A stretch of DNA of 64,000 nucleotides from NCBI GenBank assembly GCA_029851415.1, contig CM056743.1, positions 121,178,305 through 121,242,304 of the forward strand, read 5' to 3'. Below, piece after piece: positions 47,629 through 60,384 of the stretch. The stretch comes from Eretmocerus hayati (lineage: Eukaryota; Arthropoda; Insecta; Hymenoptera; Aphelinidae). The position numbers were made by a program, and so were the translations under genes. Position 1 is the first letter of the stretch. Each line of letters opens with the position of its first letter. The notes below the pieces were generated by a model. It had not been told where the DNA came from. It did no database searches and saw nothing but the letters and a program-made list of their open reading frames with translations.

Positions 47629-48107
47629 CACTGTAAAAAAATTTTCCGAAAAACTTTAACCAGTTGGTTGAATGAAAAATTCAACCAGTCTGGTTGATAA
47701 TTCAACCAGTTTGGTTGAATATTCAACCAATGTGGATTATCACAATCTGTCCGTGCGGTTCCTGCATATCAGATTGTCTACCTGAGATGAGTAGAATATG
47801 ATGGATGGTCATATGGGTGGATAAGGATGGATGGAGGGGTGGACTTATGGATGATGGGTCGATGGTCGATGGATAGATGATGGATGAGGTCGATAAATGG
47901 ACCGAGAAATGGATGGTGGGTGGACGGATGGATGTATGGATGGAGGGATGGATGATGCGTGGATGATGGACGGATGCATGATGGATAGATGATCAATGGA
48001 TATTCCATCGACCATCCATCCATGCATCACGGAATATAATTGCTTTGTTGAAAATTCAACCAGCTGGTTGAAATGTTGGTTGAAAATTCAACAAATTTTC
48101 TACAGTG
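47629..48107. mobile_element. MITE with CACTGTA(G)AAAA ends containing a GATG minisatellite
   Basis: The ends are CACTGTAAAAAAATTTTC and the inverse GAAAATTTGTTGAA..TTTTCTACAGTG with TA on both sides. Subterminal regions carry palindromic AACCAG..TGGTTGAA units: four on the left, two on the right. The middle, about 47799-48004, is an imperfect GATG/GGATG array of about 200 bp, which produces long low-complexity frames that are not genes. Confidence 0.7.
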
Positions 48108-48108
48108 T

Positions 48109-48272
48109 ACATTTCGATACAAGGGTGGAAAAATAGGTTCTACACCCGTGTATCGAACTGTGTTTTTCGATAATTCCGCACTGATTTTCCACTTTCTTCC
48201 ACAGTTCGTCGAATAACACAGTTCGATACGCGGGTGTAAAACCTGTTTTTCCACCCTTGTATCGAAATGCAC
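48109..48272. repeat. Hairpin repeat with GTACATTTCGATACAAGGGTG ends
   Basis: Left arm ATTTCGATACAAGGGTGGA and right inverse TCCACCCTTGTATCGAAAT; second inner pair CACCCGTGTATCGAACTGTG / CACAGTTCGATACGCGGGTG. It abuts the previous MITE directly. Diverged relatives follow at 48280-48430 and at 54843-55150. Confidence 0.65.
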
Positions 48273-48430
48273 TATTTCGCATCCCAGGGATGGTCTTAGG
48301 CGAGGGTCGATATCATCACGACGATACAAAAAATCAGTCTTCCACCAGTGTATTGAACTGTGTTCTTTGGCAAACTGTAAGAGGAAGTGGAAAATCAGTG
48401 CGAAAAAGATATTTCCTCGCACAGTATGTC

Positions 48431-49540
48431 GAAAATATGCTTTTATAGCCGCCGCGGCTTAAATGTAGGCCTTGACGGCCACGTAGATCGCCCGCAATGT
48501 GCTACACTAAACCCGGGCGACTATAAAAATGCGTATGCATTTCGTTGCGTAATCTACTATTTTGTCGAGAATGCGCAATATATTTTCGAGTTGAGCGCTG
48601 ACTCGAGCGCTAGTTTATATACGTGATACGTATTGGGTAACCAAGAATTGAGCTGAAGACAATATGAATTGTGTACCGGAAAACATCGATATAAGTATAC
48701 TTTAGAATGAATGAATCATAAACATTGACTTGAGTTGAAGGGAAAATCTGCTATATAAGCGCTGGAATGGCGTCGCCCGTCTCGAATACCGTAGCATGAT
48801 CTTTGGCGGAATGTTTGCAACTTATTTCCCAGAGGGATTGCCAACTAATATTGCTAGTGAATTACGAATGTATGCCCAACGCTTCCCTTTTTTTACACGT
48901 AAACTTGGTTATTTTGAATCCGAAATTGAGATGCTACGTTTTAGTGTATAGCTAAACGTAATTTGGATGTAATATAAGTACGTATGATCACTCCAAAATT
49001 CTGAATTGGAAATAAGTGATTTTGCAACTGAATTATGCACTCTATCGGAATTCATTTGACTCGATATGTTGGCTAGAACAAAGTCAGAGAACCCACGTTC
49101 GTTGAGCTGCGAAGTTTGCATTATTCAAATTTGATCGGCATTTCAATTCAACGTCACGTTCTTGAAAACATCCAAGAAACCGATGTTAGTTAAATAGAAT
49201 GCATTCTTCTTTGAAACTCCTTCTGAGACTACAAGTGTCACTAATTCAACACGATTACTCGGCTACCGACAATACCGTCCTTGTATTCATCTAGTTTTCT
49301 AGAATTTAACCACTGATCACTGCCTCATGCTAACGTGACTTTGGAAATTTTTCAAAGCGATTTCGGCACGTGATTATTTTTAGAATCGGTACATTTGTGG
49401 TGTAAATGGTTCAAGTAGGTTTAGCGTTATGAAAATATCCTTCGTTAGTGAATAAAAAGTCTCGGTCTCTTAGGAAAATTTCTCTGAATAGAAGAAAAAT
49501 CATCTCAGTCAGATCGCAACTCGTTGATACTCTACATTCA
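48431..49540. other. Nothing recognised
   Basis: AT-rich intergenic sequence without a supported gene or repeat. Confidence 0.4.
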
Positions 49541-49542
49541 TA

Positions 49543-52500
49543 CGGTAGAATCCGGGTTTGATGAGCTCTAAGGGACTGCCAAGGAATGTTCGTTCTAACC
49601 GGAGTTCGTTATAGCCGAAATTGGCTCTAAATGGTAATAATTTTTAGAATAATCAGTCCTATTCATCTTCCTCGTGTTTCTTTACATCTTTGGGCAAGAA
49701 GGAAATGATGGGAACATGAGTATGCATTCATCTAAACTTCAATAACTCAATTTTGAGTTCTACTTTCAAAACACACGTGTAAAAAGTGACGAGACGCGTT
49801 GAAGATGAATCGATGTTTGAGTTTGCTTTTTATACCTGAAGCTATGGTTGTCCATCATACCGTTCATTTTCGGTTAGCGTTGGGAAAAAAGGATTGTGTC
49901 TGGTTTCAAATCGGCTGATCCATTCATCACCTTACTCGACCGAATAAATTTCCAAGTCATTCGCAAGTTGTCCAGCTTGCAGCTTTAATATTGTTCCATT
50001 TATTGGTATATTCTCACGGTGCTCCTGAAGGAGCGACAGACCTCGCTGGAACGTCGACGCAACGAGTGATGCTATCTTTTAGAGCCACGGGAATACATCA
50101 AGATCCCATTTTGACGAAAATCGTAGCTGATCATTTTTTTCAAGTGCGAGTTACAACAAGGATTCGAATTTGAATACTCAAATCGTCTATATTGACCCTT
50201 GAACGTCGATAGCCCGTACTCCTGGCGGGTTCCAATATTTCTCACTGCCCTTCAGCTCATCTTCACGCTTATTTTCAAACCGTCAAAATGAGCTGAGATA
50301 CGTTTGATTGTGGTCGACTCGAGTCGGATCATTCTTAACTAACCAGTTTGATATTTCGTTTCCCGATGTCTTTTTCGTCAAAAAAGTCTCTCTCACGGTT
50401 CCTTGCTCTCACGTGGCCCAAACATCATATCATAGTTGAACTCATTCTGTAGTTTGTTTCTCCTTATCAATAATTTGAGGAAGAGATATCTGAATTCAAC
50501 GGATAGGGTGAACTGAAGTATCTCAATTTTTTTAATTTCGATGAGATCTTAAACCTCCAGATATGAGTTGAAGTTTTTATGCAGAGACAGTATGTAAACA
50601 TATGGAGCGTCAGCTTCACTAGTGGTCGTATCCATATCATCTTGTGGATATGGAACCAAATATCAAGAAAATTTACTGTAGAATTCCACTACAAATTGAT
50701 CGATCTCAATGTAATATCATTCTTTGTATCTGATTTGGAGGATGAACTCTTATCCATAGGTCAGCAAATGACACCTGCAGAGTATCCCCGATTTGTTTGT
50801 TATATCACTTGGGATGTCCTAATACTTGTCCATAGAAGATAATGACCATGTATCCATCTCTCGTCAACCTCCTCATGATTCTGGAATCGATCATGATTGC
50901 TTGGATGGATCTTCTCATTTTATTCATGATATTCTTACATTTGATGATGATGGCTCTCGGAATGAATCCGTCGCACAGTAGGGCTCAAAATCGATTTTGG
51001 GACAAGATCCAGCGTCACGCGGATCTTTAACCAATCGACATGATTCAAACAGGATTCTTTTTGTTTTTTGCTAACCCACGAGATACCTCCCCGGAAATTC
51101 TGATTCGGGGAGCTGCGGAGTCTCAGAATCGTGTTGGTCAATCAACCAGAAATCGTCTAAAGTCGAGTCTCCTCGATCCTGGTGGCATTGTACGATTTCC
51201 TGGTTGGGCCCAAAAACCGTGTTTTTGGTCCCACTTGATAAAAAAAATAATACTCTCATTAGTACAGAACTCCGGTAACCTAGTTCTCAATCAGGATTTC
51301 AGGTTCAAATACCTTGGTGTTCGACCCCAGTCATCAAAAATCGACTCTCTTCGATCCTGGTGGCAATGTACGGGCTCAAATAATAAGTTAGAGATACACA
51401 ATAGTATAATGATTACTCACCTTGTCACAGGGATGCGTATGCTTGATCCAAAGGCTCCAGAACCCTGCAATATCTTCCCCACTCACCAAGTACTCGAATA
51501 TTCTCGATATCGACGACCTCTCGGAGTATACGTCGATGTATCCTCACAAAATGTTTCTCCGAGGTGTCAACTTCCACCTCGAATGCTCTTTGAACACTCA
51601 CACCTGGATTTGGGAACGATTGGAGCAAGGAGGAACTTCTTATCACTCGTCAGTACAAGCTGATATTTTCTGCTTTTCGTCTTCATCGCCCCCCAACCCA
51701 ATCCTGTGCCTCCAGACCTCGAATCAAATTCTGCGGGAAGATATCTTGTAGAGTGAGGAAAAACGAAGAAAATCCTGTTCGAACTGTTTCGATCGGTTGA
51801 GAATTCGCGTGGCGCTGAATCTCGTCCCGAAATCGATTTCCAGCCCCACTGTGCGTCGCTTCGAATCCACGTTTCCGATACGAAGGCCAGCAAAAACTAA
51901 TACTGAAAATTTAAAACCTTTGGGCAGCTAAGGAGGGACTATTAAAAATGTAGCCTGCGTGTTGAGATTAAGAAAAATCACGACGAAATATAGCATTCTC
52001 AGTTCTTCTAATTCATTTCAATATCCCAGAGCTGCAATTTATATAGGACTCAAATTTCATGTTGAATCTACTGAAATCATCTTGTAGAACTTCAAAACAT
52101 TCATAAAACCGTATTCGCGACATTTCTTGCTACAACCAACCTCTCCTGAGTATTTGCGAGAGAACCGCGAAGATGTGAAGAAAACGAGGAGTCACCGAAA
52201 TTCTCCATGAGCAATGTATGGGGAATTTCAGTTTGACAAGTACTCGAAATGGCGAGCTGATATAATTGTGCTCGAGATCAGGTTGAAGTCGTGACAATTC
52301 GTACAAAAACACCACTTTCCCAATTTTTGTTGTCATTTTTGTCAAACTCATTCTCGCCAAGGGCGCACCGTGAAGCATAAGAGAATGATACTCAGAAGAT
52401 CTAGGATGACTTGAGTTTCGAAGAACCGTTGATGAATCCGCTCATTGGCGTATGGCTTTATTTAGGCATGAGAATGTTACTAGAATATCGGGAAGAAAAT

Positions 52501-53606
52501 TATTCAGTTTCCCTTGATATGGACTGAAATTTCACTGAATTTCATCGTGAGCTCGTATAACCAGGGATACAAATCAAGCCAGAATACCTCAGGAAGACGA
52601 ACCATGAAATAGCCCATCCATTTACCGAAATTGAGATAGTTCAGACCCTATCCGTTGAATTCAGATGTCTCTTCCTCAAATTATTGATGAATAGAAACAA
52701 ACTACAGAATGAGTCCAACTATGATGTGATGTTTAGGCCGCGTGAGAAAGACTTTTTTGACGAAAAAGACATCGGGAAACGAAATATCAAACTGGTTAGT
52801 TAAGAATGATGCGACTCGAGTCGACCACAATCAAACGTATCTCAGCTCATTTTGACGGTCTGAAAATAAGCGTGAAGATGAGCTGAAGGGCAGTGAGAAA
52901 TATTGGAACCCGCCAGGAGTACGGGCTATCAATGCTCAGGGGTCAATAAAAACGATTTGAGTATTCAAATTCGAATCCTTGCTGTAACTCGCACTTGAAA
53001 AAATGATCAGCTACGATTTTCGTCAAAATGGGATCTTGATGTATTCGCGTGGCTCTAAAAAATAGCGTGGCTCGTTGCGTCGACGTTCCAGCGAGACCTA
53101 TCGCTCCTTCAGGAGTACCGTGCCCGAGTCCTCGGCACTGCAAATCACTGAAAAAGAGCCTCATCCAAATCAAGCTCAACACACGTACGTAATTTCTTCA
53201 CAGAGTAGCTGCCGGCCTCAAAAGTCTCGAGAATCTGATTTTCATTCTGATCAAGGAGATCGTTGGAGCACTCACGTGATCAAACCTGCTAAGTTCTGCA
53301 TTTTTGTCCTGTTTCTGAAGCTTTGATAATGGCAGCATTAGCATTTGTTGTGAACGATTTTCTTTTATCAGTACTCGTGTCGGTCATCAGATCCACACTT
53401 GTTCGCCGCGCGACGGCAAAAGTACATCGTTGGCTGTTCGCTCTAAGTCAAAATGTTTGCTATAAGCGGAGCTCAAACCTATAATTCCACAAAATTTCCA
53501 TTCGTTATGGCCGAAGTATTCGTTATACTAGGCTCAGCATGGCGCAGCCAACAAATTTTCCAAGTTTGTTCGTTATAACCGAGTTTGTTACAACCGGATT
53601 TCACTG
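49543..53606. mobile_element. Tigger/pogo-like remnant split by a foldback element
   Basis: The right end, inverted, reads CAGTGAAATCCGGTTGTAAC, then repeated TATAACGAAC / CATAACGAAT motifs. The left end (CGGTAGAATCCGGGTTTGAT..., then TTCGTTCTAACCGGAGTTCGTTATAGCC) is a decayed match. TA flanks both ends. The 50015-53122 element lies between the two halves, so the Tigger-like element is the older host. Confidence 0.55.
50015..53122. mobile_element. 3.1-kb foldback element with CACGGTG termini (family D, long copy)
   Basis: The ends are CACGGTGCTCCTGAAGGAGC and the inverse GCTCCTTCAGGAGTACCGTG. Inverted homology is clear for the outer 500 bp (50015-50520 with 52640-53122) and again near the centre (50945-51090 with 51750-51890). 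A direct repeat, CGATCCTGGTGGCA, occurs at 51175 and 51355. The longest frame, 51040-51663, has no recognisable domain. Shares subterminal sequence with 58852-60173. Confidence 0.65.
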
Positions 53607-54501
53607 TACAACCAAATTTAGGGGAGAATTCCGTGATGCGGGGCGTTTAACTCGAGGATGAGATACCGATAGACTGCTGACCATCGCTAGTATAAAAGTA
53701 ACAAATGTGACTTTAGATACAAAATTAAAGTATTAAAACTGTTAAGAGTGAAATATCCTTACAAAAAGTGATGGGTGCTTGCAGAAGGCTCTGGACTTCC
53801 TGCGTAGCTCTTCATGCCATAAGGTGATATTGGAGAGCGTGTTTTTCCCTCATCGTTTTGTATCAAGAACTCATTTGTCGTTGTTACTGTCTAGGATAGA
53901 CCCTCCTATGAGTCTTCAAATACTCAAAATGATGATTTCGTATGAATTAGAAGCATAATACGCCTGCCAATTGCTCCGTAAATGGTTGAATACCTATTTG
54001 AGGAAACACATCGGCTACTACAAATATGTGGTGTGATGATATTTGATTCACATCAATGACATATATTCAATTCAATGAATAAATCGTTTACGTAATGTGG
54101 ATTTGAGTATTCGTGGGGTTCATAATAGGGAGTCTACTCATGTGAGACTTGCGTCATTTCAACCCTCTGCACGTGGGAAATCAGCCCATCGGGAAATCTT
54201 TTCATCGCATAGATAAAAACGCTGCCATGCCTCTAATAGGTTCTATTTAGACGAATTTGACTTGAATACTCTTGCCAAACATCGGAACAGGTCGAAGTTT
54301 TATCGACAATATATTTATATGAAAAGAGTGTGGCACGTGCGGCCCGCTGCTGATAAGACGCTTGAAAAGGCAACTCTTAACTCTTTGAGTAGCACGTAAT
54401 CGGCGAATGAATTTAAACGAGGGCTGCTGTCGTTCACGAACACACTCTTTGTTGATATTGCAGTTTCACAAGAGTGTTCGATTGGACACTGCATACACAG
54501 A

Positions 54502-54684
54502 ATGATCTCCCGGCTCGTCATCATTTCGGTTCTGCCAGCAATTGGTTTCGTGTACCAAGTTTTGTCACCTTATTTATTAGAAATTTACCCTTTCAACTAC
54601 AAAGTGAGACATGTTCGGAGTTTGAACTTCGAATCGACATGGAATGACATCTCGTCTGGGTTGGACTACCCTGTTCTGGATTTT
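54502..54684 (+). CDS. Isolated first exon of a second lipase-like gene
   Basis: An open frame of exactly 61 codons from ATG to a GTAAGT donor in phase 0. It starts with a hydrophobic signal-like segment (MISRLVIISVLPAIGFVYQVL) and ends YPVLDF, matching the end of exon 1 of the upstream lipase (YTVLDF, also phase 0, same donor position). The rest is diverged. No second exon coding the expected GYP..EH block was found up to the window end, so the gene either has a repeat-filled intron longer than 9 kb, continues outside, or is a dead fragment. Assignment rests on exon architecture plus a short C-terminal match. Confidence 0.5.
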
Positions 54685-54842
54685 GTAAGTACTACTATCA
54701 GCAATGAAAAATGCCCACTCATTGTTTATCCCCTCATTTTCTATAGAGCACATGGGCTTTTTGCTTGTCAGTGGTAATCCTTCCTCCGACCGAAGATGAT
54801 CGTTCGTGTATCTTGAGGGCACGCGATCTGCTGAACGGGAAT

Positions 54843-55345
54843 AGTACATTTCGATAGACAGGTGTAAAATAATACATCACCATTCTCATAGAGTTAGCCC
54901 ATCTTGGGCACCAGGACAGCCATGTCCTCCAGTGCTCGATTTGAGCTTGCGAGCGAAATGTGGATGTACTTTCATATTACGAGAACCCTCTAATCGCCCT
55001 TCATTGCAGCTTTCCCAAATTAGAGTATTGAAAACTTTTTTCGCACTCGATTGATGGGTTCCCAACCCGAGCCCGAGGCGAGGGTTGGAATCATGACAAG
55101 GATGCAAAAAATAGGTTTTACTCCCGAGTATCAAACTATACTTTTTGATGAACAGTGAATGGAAGTCGGCGAGGTTGCCTTTCTATGGCAGATCAGGTTG
55201 CCTTTCCATGGCCCATGGCGCGGGTATCCTCTTAATGTGTGAGAGAGAGAGAGAGACACCAATGCCGTGCCATCTCTCTCGCACTCATTGTTAGGTTAGG
55301 GGTTTTCAACTACCGCGGTCTGATTCTAGCAAAATATTTATCCCA
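54843..55345. repeat. Diverged hairpin-type repeats
   Basis: 54843-55150 resembles the GTACATTTCGATACA family of 48109-48430, including a GAGGCGAGGGTTGGAATCAT block. 55170-55345 has AGGTTGCCTTTCCATGG with an inverse CCATGGAAAGGCAGCCT and a short GA microsatellite at about 55239-55254. Confidence 0.45.
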
Positions 55346-58300
55346 TGGAAAGGCAGCCTGAAGTGTACACAAAGTACACTTTTACGCACAAAGTATCAAA
55401 TATGAATTTTGAGCGACAGATGATGTGCGCGAACTAATGCTCAGAAGCCCATTCCGCTTTCTCGAGAAGGAAAGGATGTATTGGTAACGGCACATTTTTC
55501 TCTTTTTTTTTTCGATAATTTTTCTCACTTTGTTCGAATTTTTCTTCATGCAAATCTACATTTATCAGAATATAGCGTGTACTATTATATACCTGTTGCC
55601 AAAGCCTACCGATTCGTAGTCACAACTTTTTTTCGTAGCACAAAATACGGACCCCTGACGGTCATTGCATATTTTGTGTGTCTATGTTCTTTTCTCGATC
55701 ACGTTCATTCCCCAACGCTTTTGTTGATCCCCTTGGAATTTACAAGAATAGTGTATACATGATCACGATTGGGTGTGCTGAGAGAACCTTTAGCCTGTTT
55801 GCCCGAAACAATCTTAGTTCACGGGTCTCAAGAAATAAAAATGTTAAGAATTTTGAAAACCAACCTCATCATTTAGAACCGTCCTCTTTTATAATTTTCG
55901 CATAATACTTCGGGCGACGTGAAGAAGGGTCTTTTGGCAATGCTCTGTCGATTGGTGAACACGAAATTTTGTCATCGATTTTTCTTTTATCGTTATGGAG
56001 ATCATACAAAATGTGAATTATGGAGCAAGATGGACTCAGAATTTCCTTCTCGCCAATCCTACATCTCAGAGAGATTCTTATATTGGGTTCTGCAAAGTTT
56101 CGTGAGAGAGCTGTTAAGAATCTATATCGAAGTGAATAAGAGGATTTCCTTGAAATTTTGACATCTTCATTTTTCAAGACATGTAAATTGAAAACTGCTA
56201 CAAAAACAGACTAACATTATTTTGGCCTAGTGTAGCCAAACAGCCACTCTTTCCCTCGGGTCGTGAAACACGAGAATATTGTTTCTTTCACCCTGGTGCT
56301 AAAAAAATACTAAATACATCTCACTCGTCTAGCCGTCTTGGGGAACGGGGAATATCTCCCGTTATGAGAGAAAGTGTCCCTATTGCTGCGTAATTTTTTT
56401 TGAGGTGGTTTCCGATTGATGTAAAATATACATATAGTTTTCATAATATGCAATGGAACTTGACGCAAGACGGCTCAGAACGGTGCTCCAAGTCTCCAAT
56501 GAGTGTGCAGAATTGAAAAATTATGGGAGACTCTGCGGAGAAGTATTTTCCAGTTGATCCAGGAGAATTTTGCTCTTGTGACTGCTTTGGTATCCTAAAT
56601 ACTGCGCCTCTCATACTAAGGCGGTTTCCAATTACCTTGCACCAATTACTGCAGTTGATTTGAGATGAGCACTCCTGACCAACTCGCGATGCTGTTGCAA
56701 AAATTGCCGAGGAAAGTTTGAGTGTAACTTAGTTGGCCTAGGGAAGAGTTGATTGACCTCGAAATTTTCGTTCGTGCCATACATCTATAATAATACGTGC
56801 GTTGCCGACTCGATTTTTTCAGTTTCTGAGTTTTGGACCCGTCATCTCATATGATATTCCTTCGTGTGTGGAATCGTCGAGAGATACGAATGAGAATTAT
56901 ATATTACATCTGAATCAACTACTTTCTTTCAGACAGTATAGGTCTGGAAGATGATACAAGATTAGTTACAATAGAAACTATATTGCACCGTAATTGAACA
57001 TTAGGTTATTGATTTATCCTTCCTCGTCAAAGCGATCATGAGCAACTTGTTCTAGATTCATGGATCGTTTTCCCTTCGAATCATCGGATGTATCATAATT
57101 ATTTCCAGAGAACGCATTCAGGGACTTGATCAAGGCTATCCGATCATAGCCTCAATATTTCTGATGATTTGGAGAGTACTCGATTCGTTCCGAAGCAACT
57201 CCAGTTTTTGATAAATTTCATATCATTTCCTCAATAAAACAGATTTGGTGACTCCCCAAGTGTGTATATGGAATCACTTTCAATACTGAAATACATAGTT
57301 TTAATCTTGAGTAATAATGAAGAATGATGATAACACACAAAGAATCTAGATCTCTTGGTCTCTTCAATTGGATTCGGAAGCATTCGTTATACTTTTTGAC
57401 TATATTGATTCAACTGTAAATCTGGGTAGGTACATAGGAATTTGGAAGAATCCTCAGCGTAAATGAAGTCAATACATTTGGGACGGAAATTAGGTAGCAA
57501 ACTAGGTATTCACCGCGCGCAAGCGCGCGGATTTTTTTCGGTGTATCGGCTATTTTCTGAACGAAAAAGTATTTTTAAGAGTCACACCGATCCACAGTCA
57601 CCTTCCTCTACACAGATACTACTGCCAATTTCTCGATTTTAGAATTCATTCATATGGAATATAGTTTTTCCCGGAACACAGATGAGATTCTCAATCCTCG
57701 AATACACGGCGAATAATTTGCAATTATCATAACTCTCAGGAATTAGCATGTCATGATATTAAATCAAAGCTCATCTAAACTTGTACTACATACTTCTACC
57801 AAATTTACACTGATGAGTTCCATCTCTCAATTCTACATGATGAACATTGAAAGGTATGGATTCTTCATTGGATTGAAAACCCCATACATTCAATAGTCAA
57901 CTTCAACAGACTTCATCAACTTTCCATTTAGATTCCTTTCTATAGCTTTTATTTTTGATGGGAGCTGATAAATCAATTTTTGGATTGAACTTATCTTACA
58001 TCGTTCGAGAAGGTCAGCTCAAAACATTTTAATAGTTTTTGCGGAATAGCCCATATATCTATCACAAATAATGGGGGGGGGGCAGCTCGTAAAGAGACTG
58101 ATTAAAATAATAAAATCGTCCATCAACTACTAATTCGAACCATTACCGAATGATCCTGAAAACAGGCAACCAGACATACTTGTTTGGTGTATAAGTCCGC
58201 GTGGTCGCGACCTGTGATACCGACACACATGGAGGCTATAGTAATTTTTTTTGCTTTTTATAGTCTCCATGCCGACACACGAGACAATCCAAGATGGTCG

Positions 58301-58851
58301 AATGTGGCATCTTAGCAGTGGTCGATAGCTCTCGACTCTAATGATATGGACATTAGATCTCACCAACGTGAACGTAGTTGCACTACGAATTCGATGCTTT
58401 CGAGAAATTTATCGATCAATCGCACAATCGCAATTTGTGATAGGATGGGGGATATGTATAGAGCTACAGGCATCCTTGGGAAAAGTATGAAATCAGTTCA
58501 CAATGATAATATTAGAAAAACGATAAGTGTGATGTTGCACTCGCTTCATTATTATCAATAATCCACGGTATTTGAGTTTTTTGAAAATAATTTCATGGAA
58601 AAACTTTGCATTTGCAATTCTTCAGCTACAGAAAAAATTGTTGTTCACAAAAAATCTTTTGGAATCAGTGTTGCACGGGTCATATCTCTCACTTATAAGC
58701 ACATACATGATCGTAACTATTTACTATTGAATATCGAGAGATCCTTTTGATGGTAAGATCCCCGCCCTTTGTTGAGAATTGTAGAATAGGTCCAGAATCA
58801 AACATCTACTGCTCTACCACGGTTTTCCGGCATTTTCACGCATGCCTCACG
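55346..58851. other. Mostly unannotated intergenic or intronic DNA
   Basis: No gene is supported. Small items seen: a GC hairpin CCGCGCGCAAGCGCGCGG followed by T7 at about 57513-57538, and a G10 run near 58073. If the exon at 54502 belongs to a live gene, this is its first intron. Confidence 0.4.
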
Positions 58852-60173
58852 CACGGTGAGCTGGAAGGTCGAATAAGTGGACAAAAAGTGTCAAGAAAAA
58901 CGGGTCACGCTATCTTGTAGGGTTACGTGAGTACATTCAAATCCCGTTTCAACGAAAATCGCAGCTGATTATTTAACAAAATGCGAGCGAAAAGTGTGAA
59001 AACGCCATTTAACTCCATGTATTTCCGTTGGCATATGGTGAGCAGTCGAAGGATGTCAGTAGCATACTGGCTGACACAACGTCTCCGAATGGGCTAGAGG
59101 GGTGCCACTATGCATTCTCATAGGAAATTCTCCGTAGAACATCATGGTGAAGTCCGTTTTTTGGTATCAAGTTGTAATTTTCGAGGCACGAACGGAATAG
59201 CGCAAGAACCATTAGTAAAATTCAATCTCGTAGCAACGTCTTGTACTGAGAATCGCGCTGACAAAGAGGATATGGAGGTCGAGATAAGGTATAGATTCAT
59301 GATTTCTATTGTATTTTTCCACGCAGAATCCGAATTCGAGCCTAGCTTCTTCCTCACTAGTCGAGTTTTCATTTAAATCGCGGGAAACTGTCGTGATTCT
59401 CGAAAAACTCCTAATTTTCATTCAAATTCTGGAAAGAATACATGTCAATCGAACAAGAGCTGTTCTCTCTCAATCTCACAAGACTCTCTCTGATGTAATT
59501 ACTGAATATATTCTAGTCCACCTGATATAATGTCGACGGTGCTGTGACTGAAAAACGCACTTGGAAATAAACCACGGAATGACTCGATCCAGTTTTTCGT
59601 CCGGCGAATCATAACGAATCATAGTAATCCACCACTGCTCTCCGCGATTCTAATGAAAACTTGACTAGTGAGGAAGAAACTGGGCTCGAATTCGGATTCT
59701 GCGTGGAAAAATACACTAGAAATCATGAATCTATTCCTTATCTCGATATCCATATCCTCTTTGGCGATGCAATTCTCAGTACAAGACGTTGCTACGAGAT
59801 TGAATTTTACTAATGGTTCTTGCGCTATTCCGTTCGTGCCTCGAAAATTACAACTTGATACCAAGAAACGGACTTCACCATGATGTTCTACGGAGAATTT
59901 CCTATGAGAATGCATAGTGGCACCCCTCTAGCCCATTCGGAGACGTTGTGTCAGCCGCTATGCTACTAACATCCTTCGACTGCTCGACATATGCCAACGG
60001 AAATACATGGAGTTGATTGGCGTTTTCACACTTTTCGCTCGCATTTTGTCAAATAATCAGCTGCGATTTTCGTTGAAACGGGATTTGAATGGACTCGCGT
60101 AACCCTACAAGATAGCGTGACCCGTCTTTCTTGACACTTTTTGTCCACTTATTCGACCTTCCAGCCCACCGTG
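58852..60173. mobile_element. 1.3-kb palindromic element with CACGGTG termini (family D, short copy)
   Basis: The ends are CACGGTGAGCTGGAAGGTCG and the inverse CGACCTTCCAGCCCACCGTG; CACG follows the right end and precedes the left end, a possible 4-bp duplication. The arms are inverted copies of about 550 bp about an axis near 59510. A frame beginning MHSHRKFSVEHHGEVRF is present in both arms (59110 plus, 59915 minus) and is a product of the symmetry. Subterminal ACGAAAATCG.AGCTGAT is shared with 50015-53122. Confidence 0.75.
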
Positions 60174-60384
60174 CACGGGTGTTCGTATTGCATATTTCGA
60201 TGTGTAATTGTTCATAACTTTGATAGTTATCATTGCGACATTCTGAAGAAAATGCCAGTGTGGAGCAGATCATGGGCTGATTCCACCATAATTTTTTTAG
60301 AATTTTGGTGAATTGTGGCTTTAAGTTATTGCACAACACGCGAGACTACACGTTGGCATGTTGCACAGACAAGGGCCAACAGTC

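Noticed and set aside
51040..51663. 207-codon open frame inside the 3.1-kb foldback element
   Set aside because: It spans the inner inverted-repeat region and repeats CGATCCTGGTGGCA; no transposase motif or other domain is seen.
57513..57538. GC hairpin plus T-run resembling a rho-independent terminator
   Set aside because: That signal is bacterial; in this insect sequence it is more simply a chance or repeat-derived palindrome.
59110..59915. Paired frames beginning MHSHRKFSVEHHGEVRF as a duplicated gene
   Set aside because: They occupy the two arms of a palindromic element and are identical only because of the inversion.
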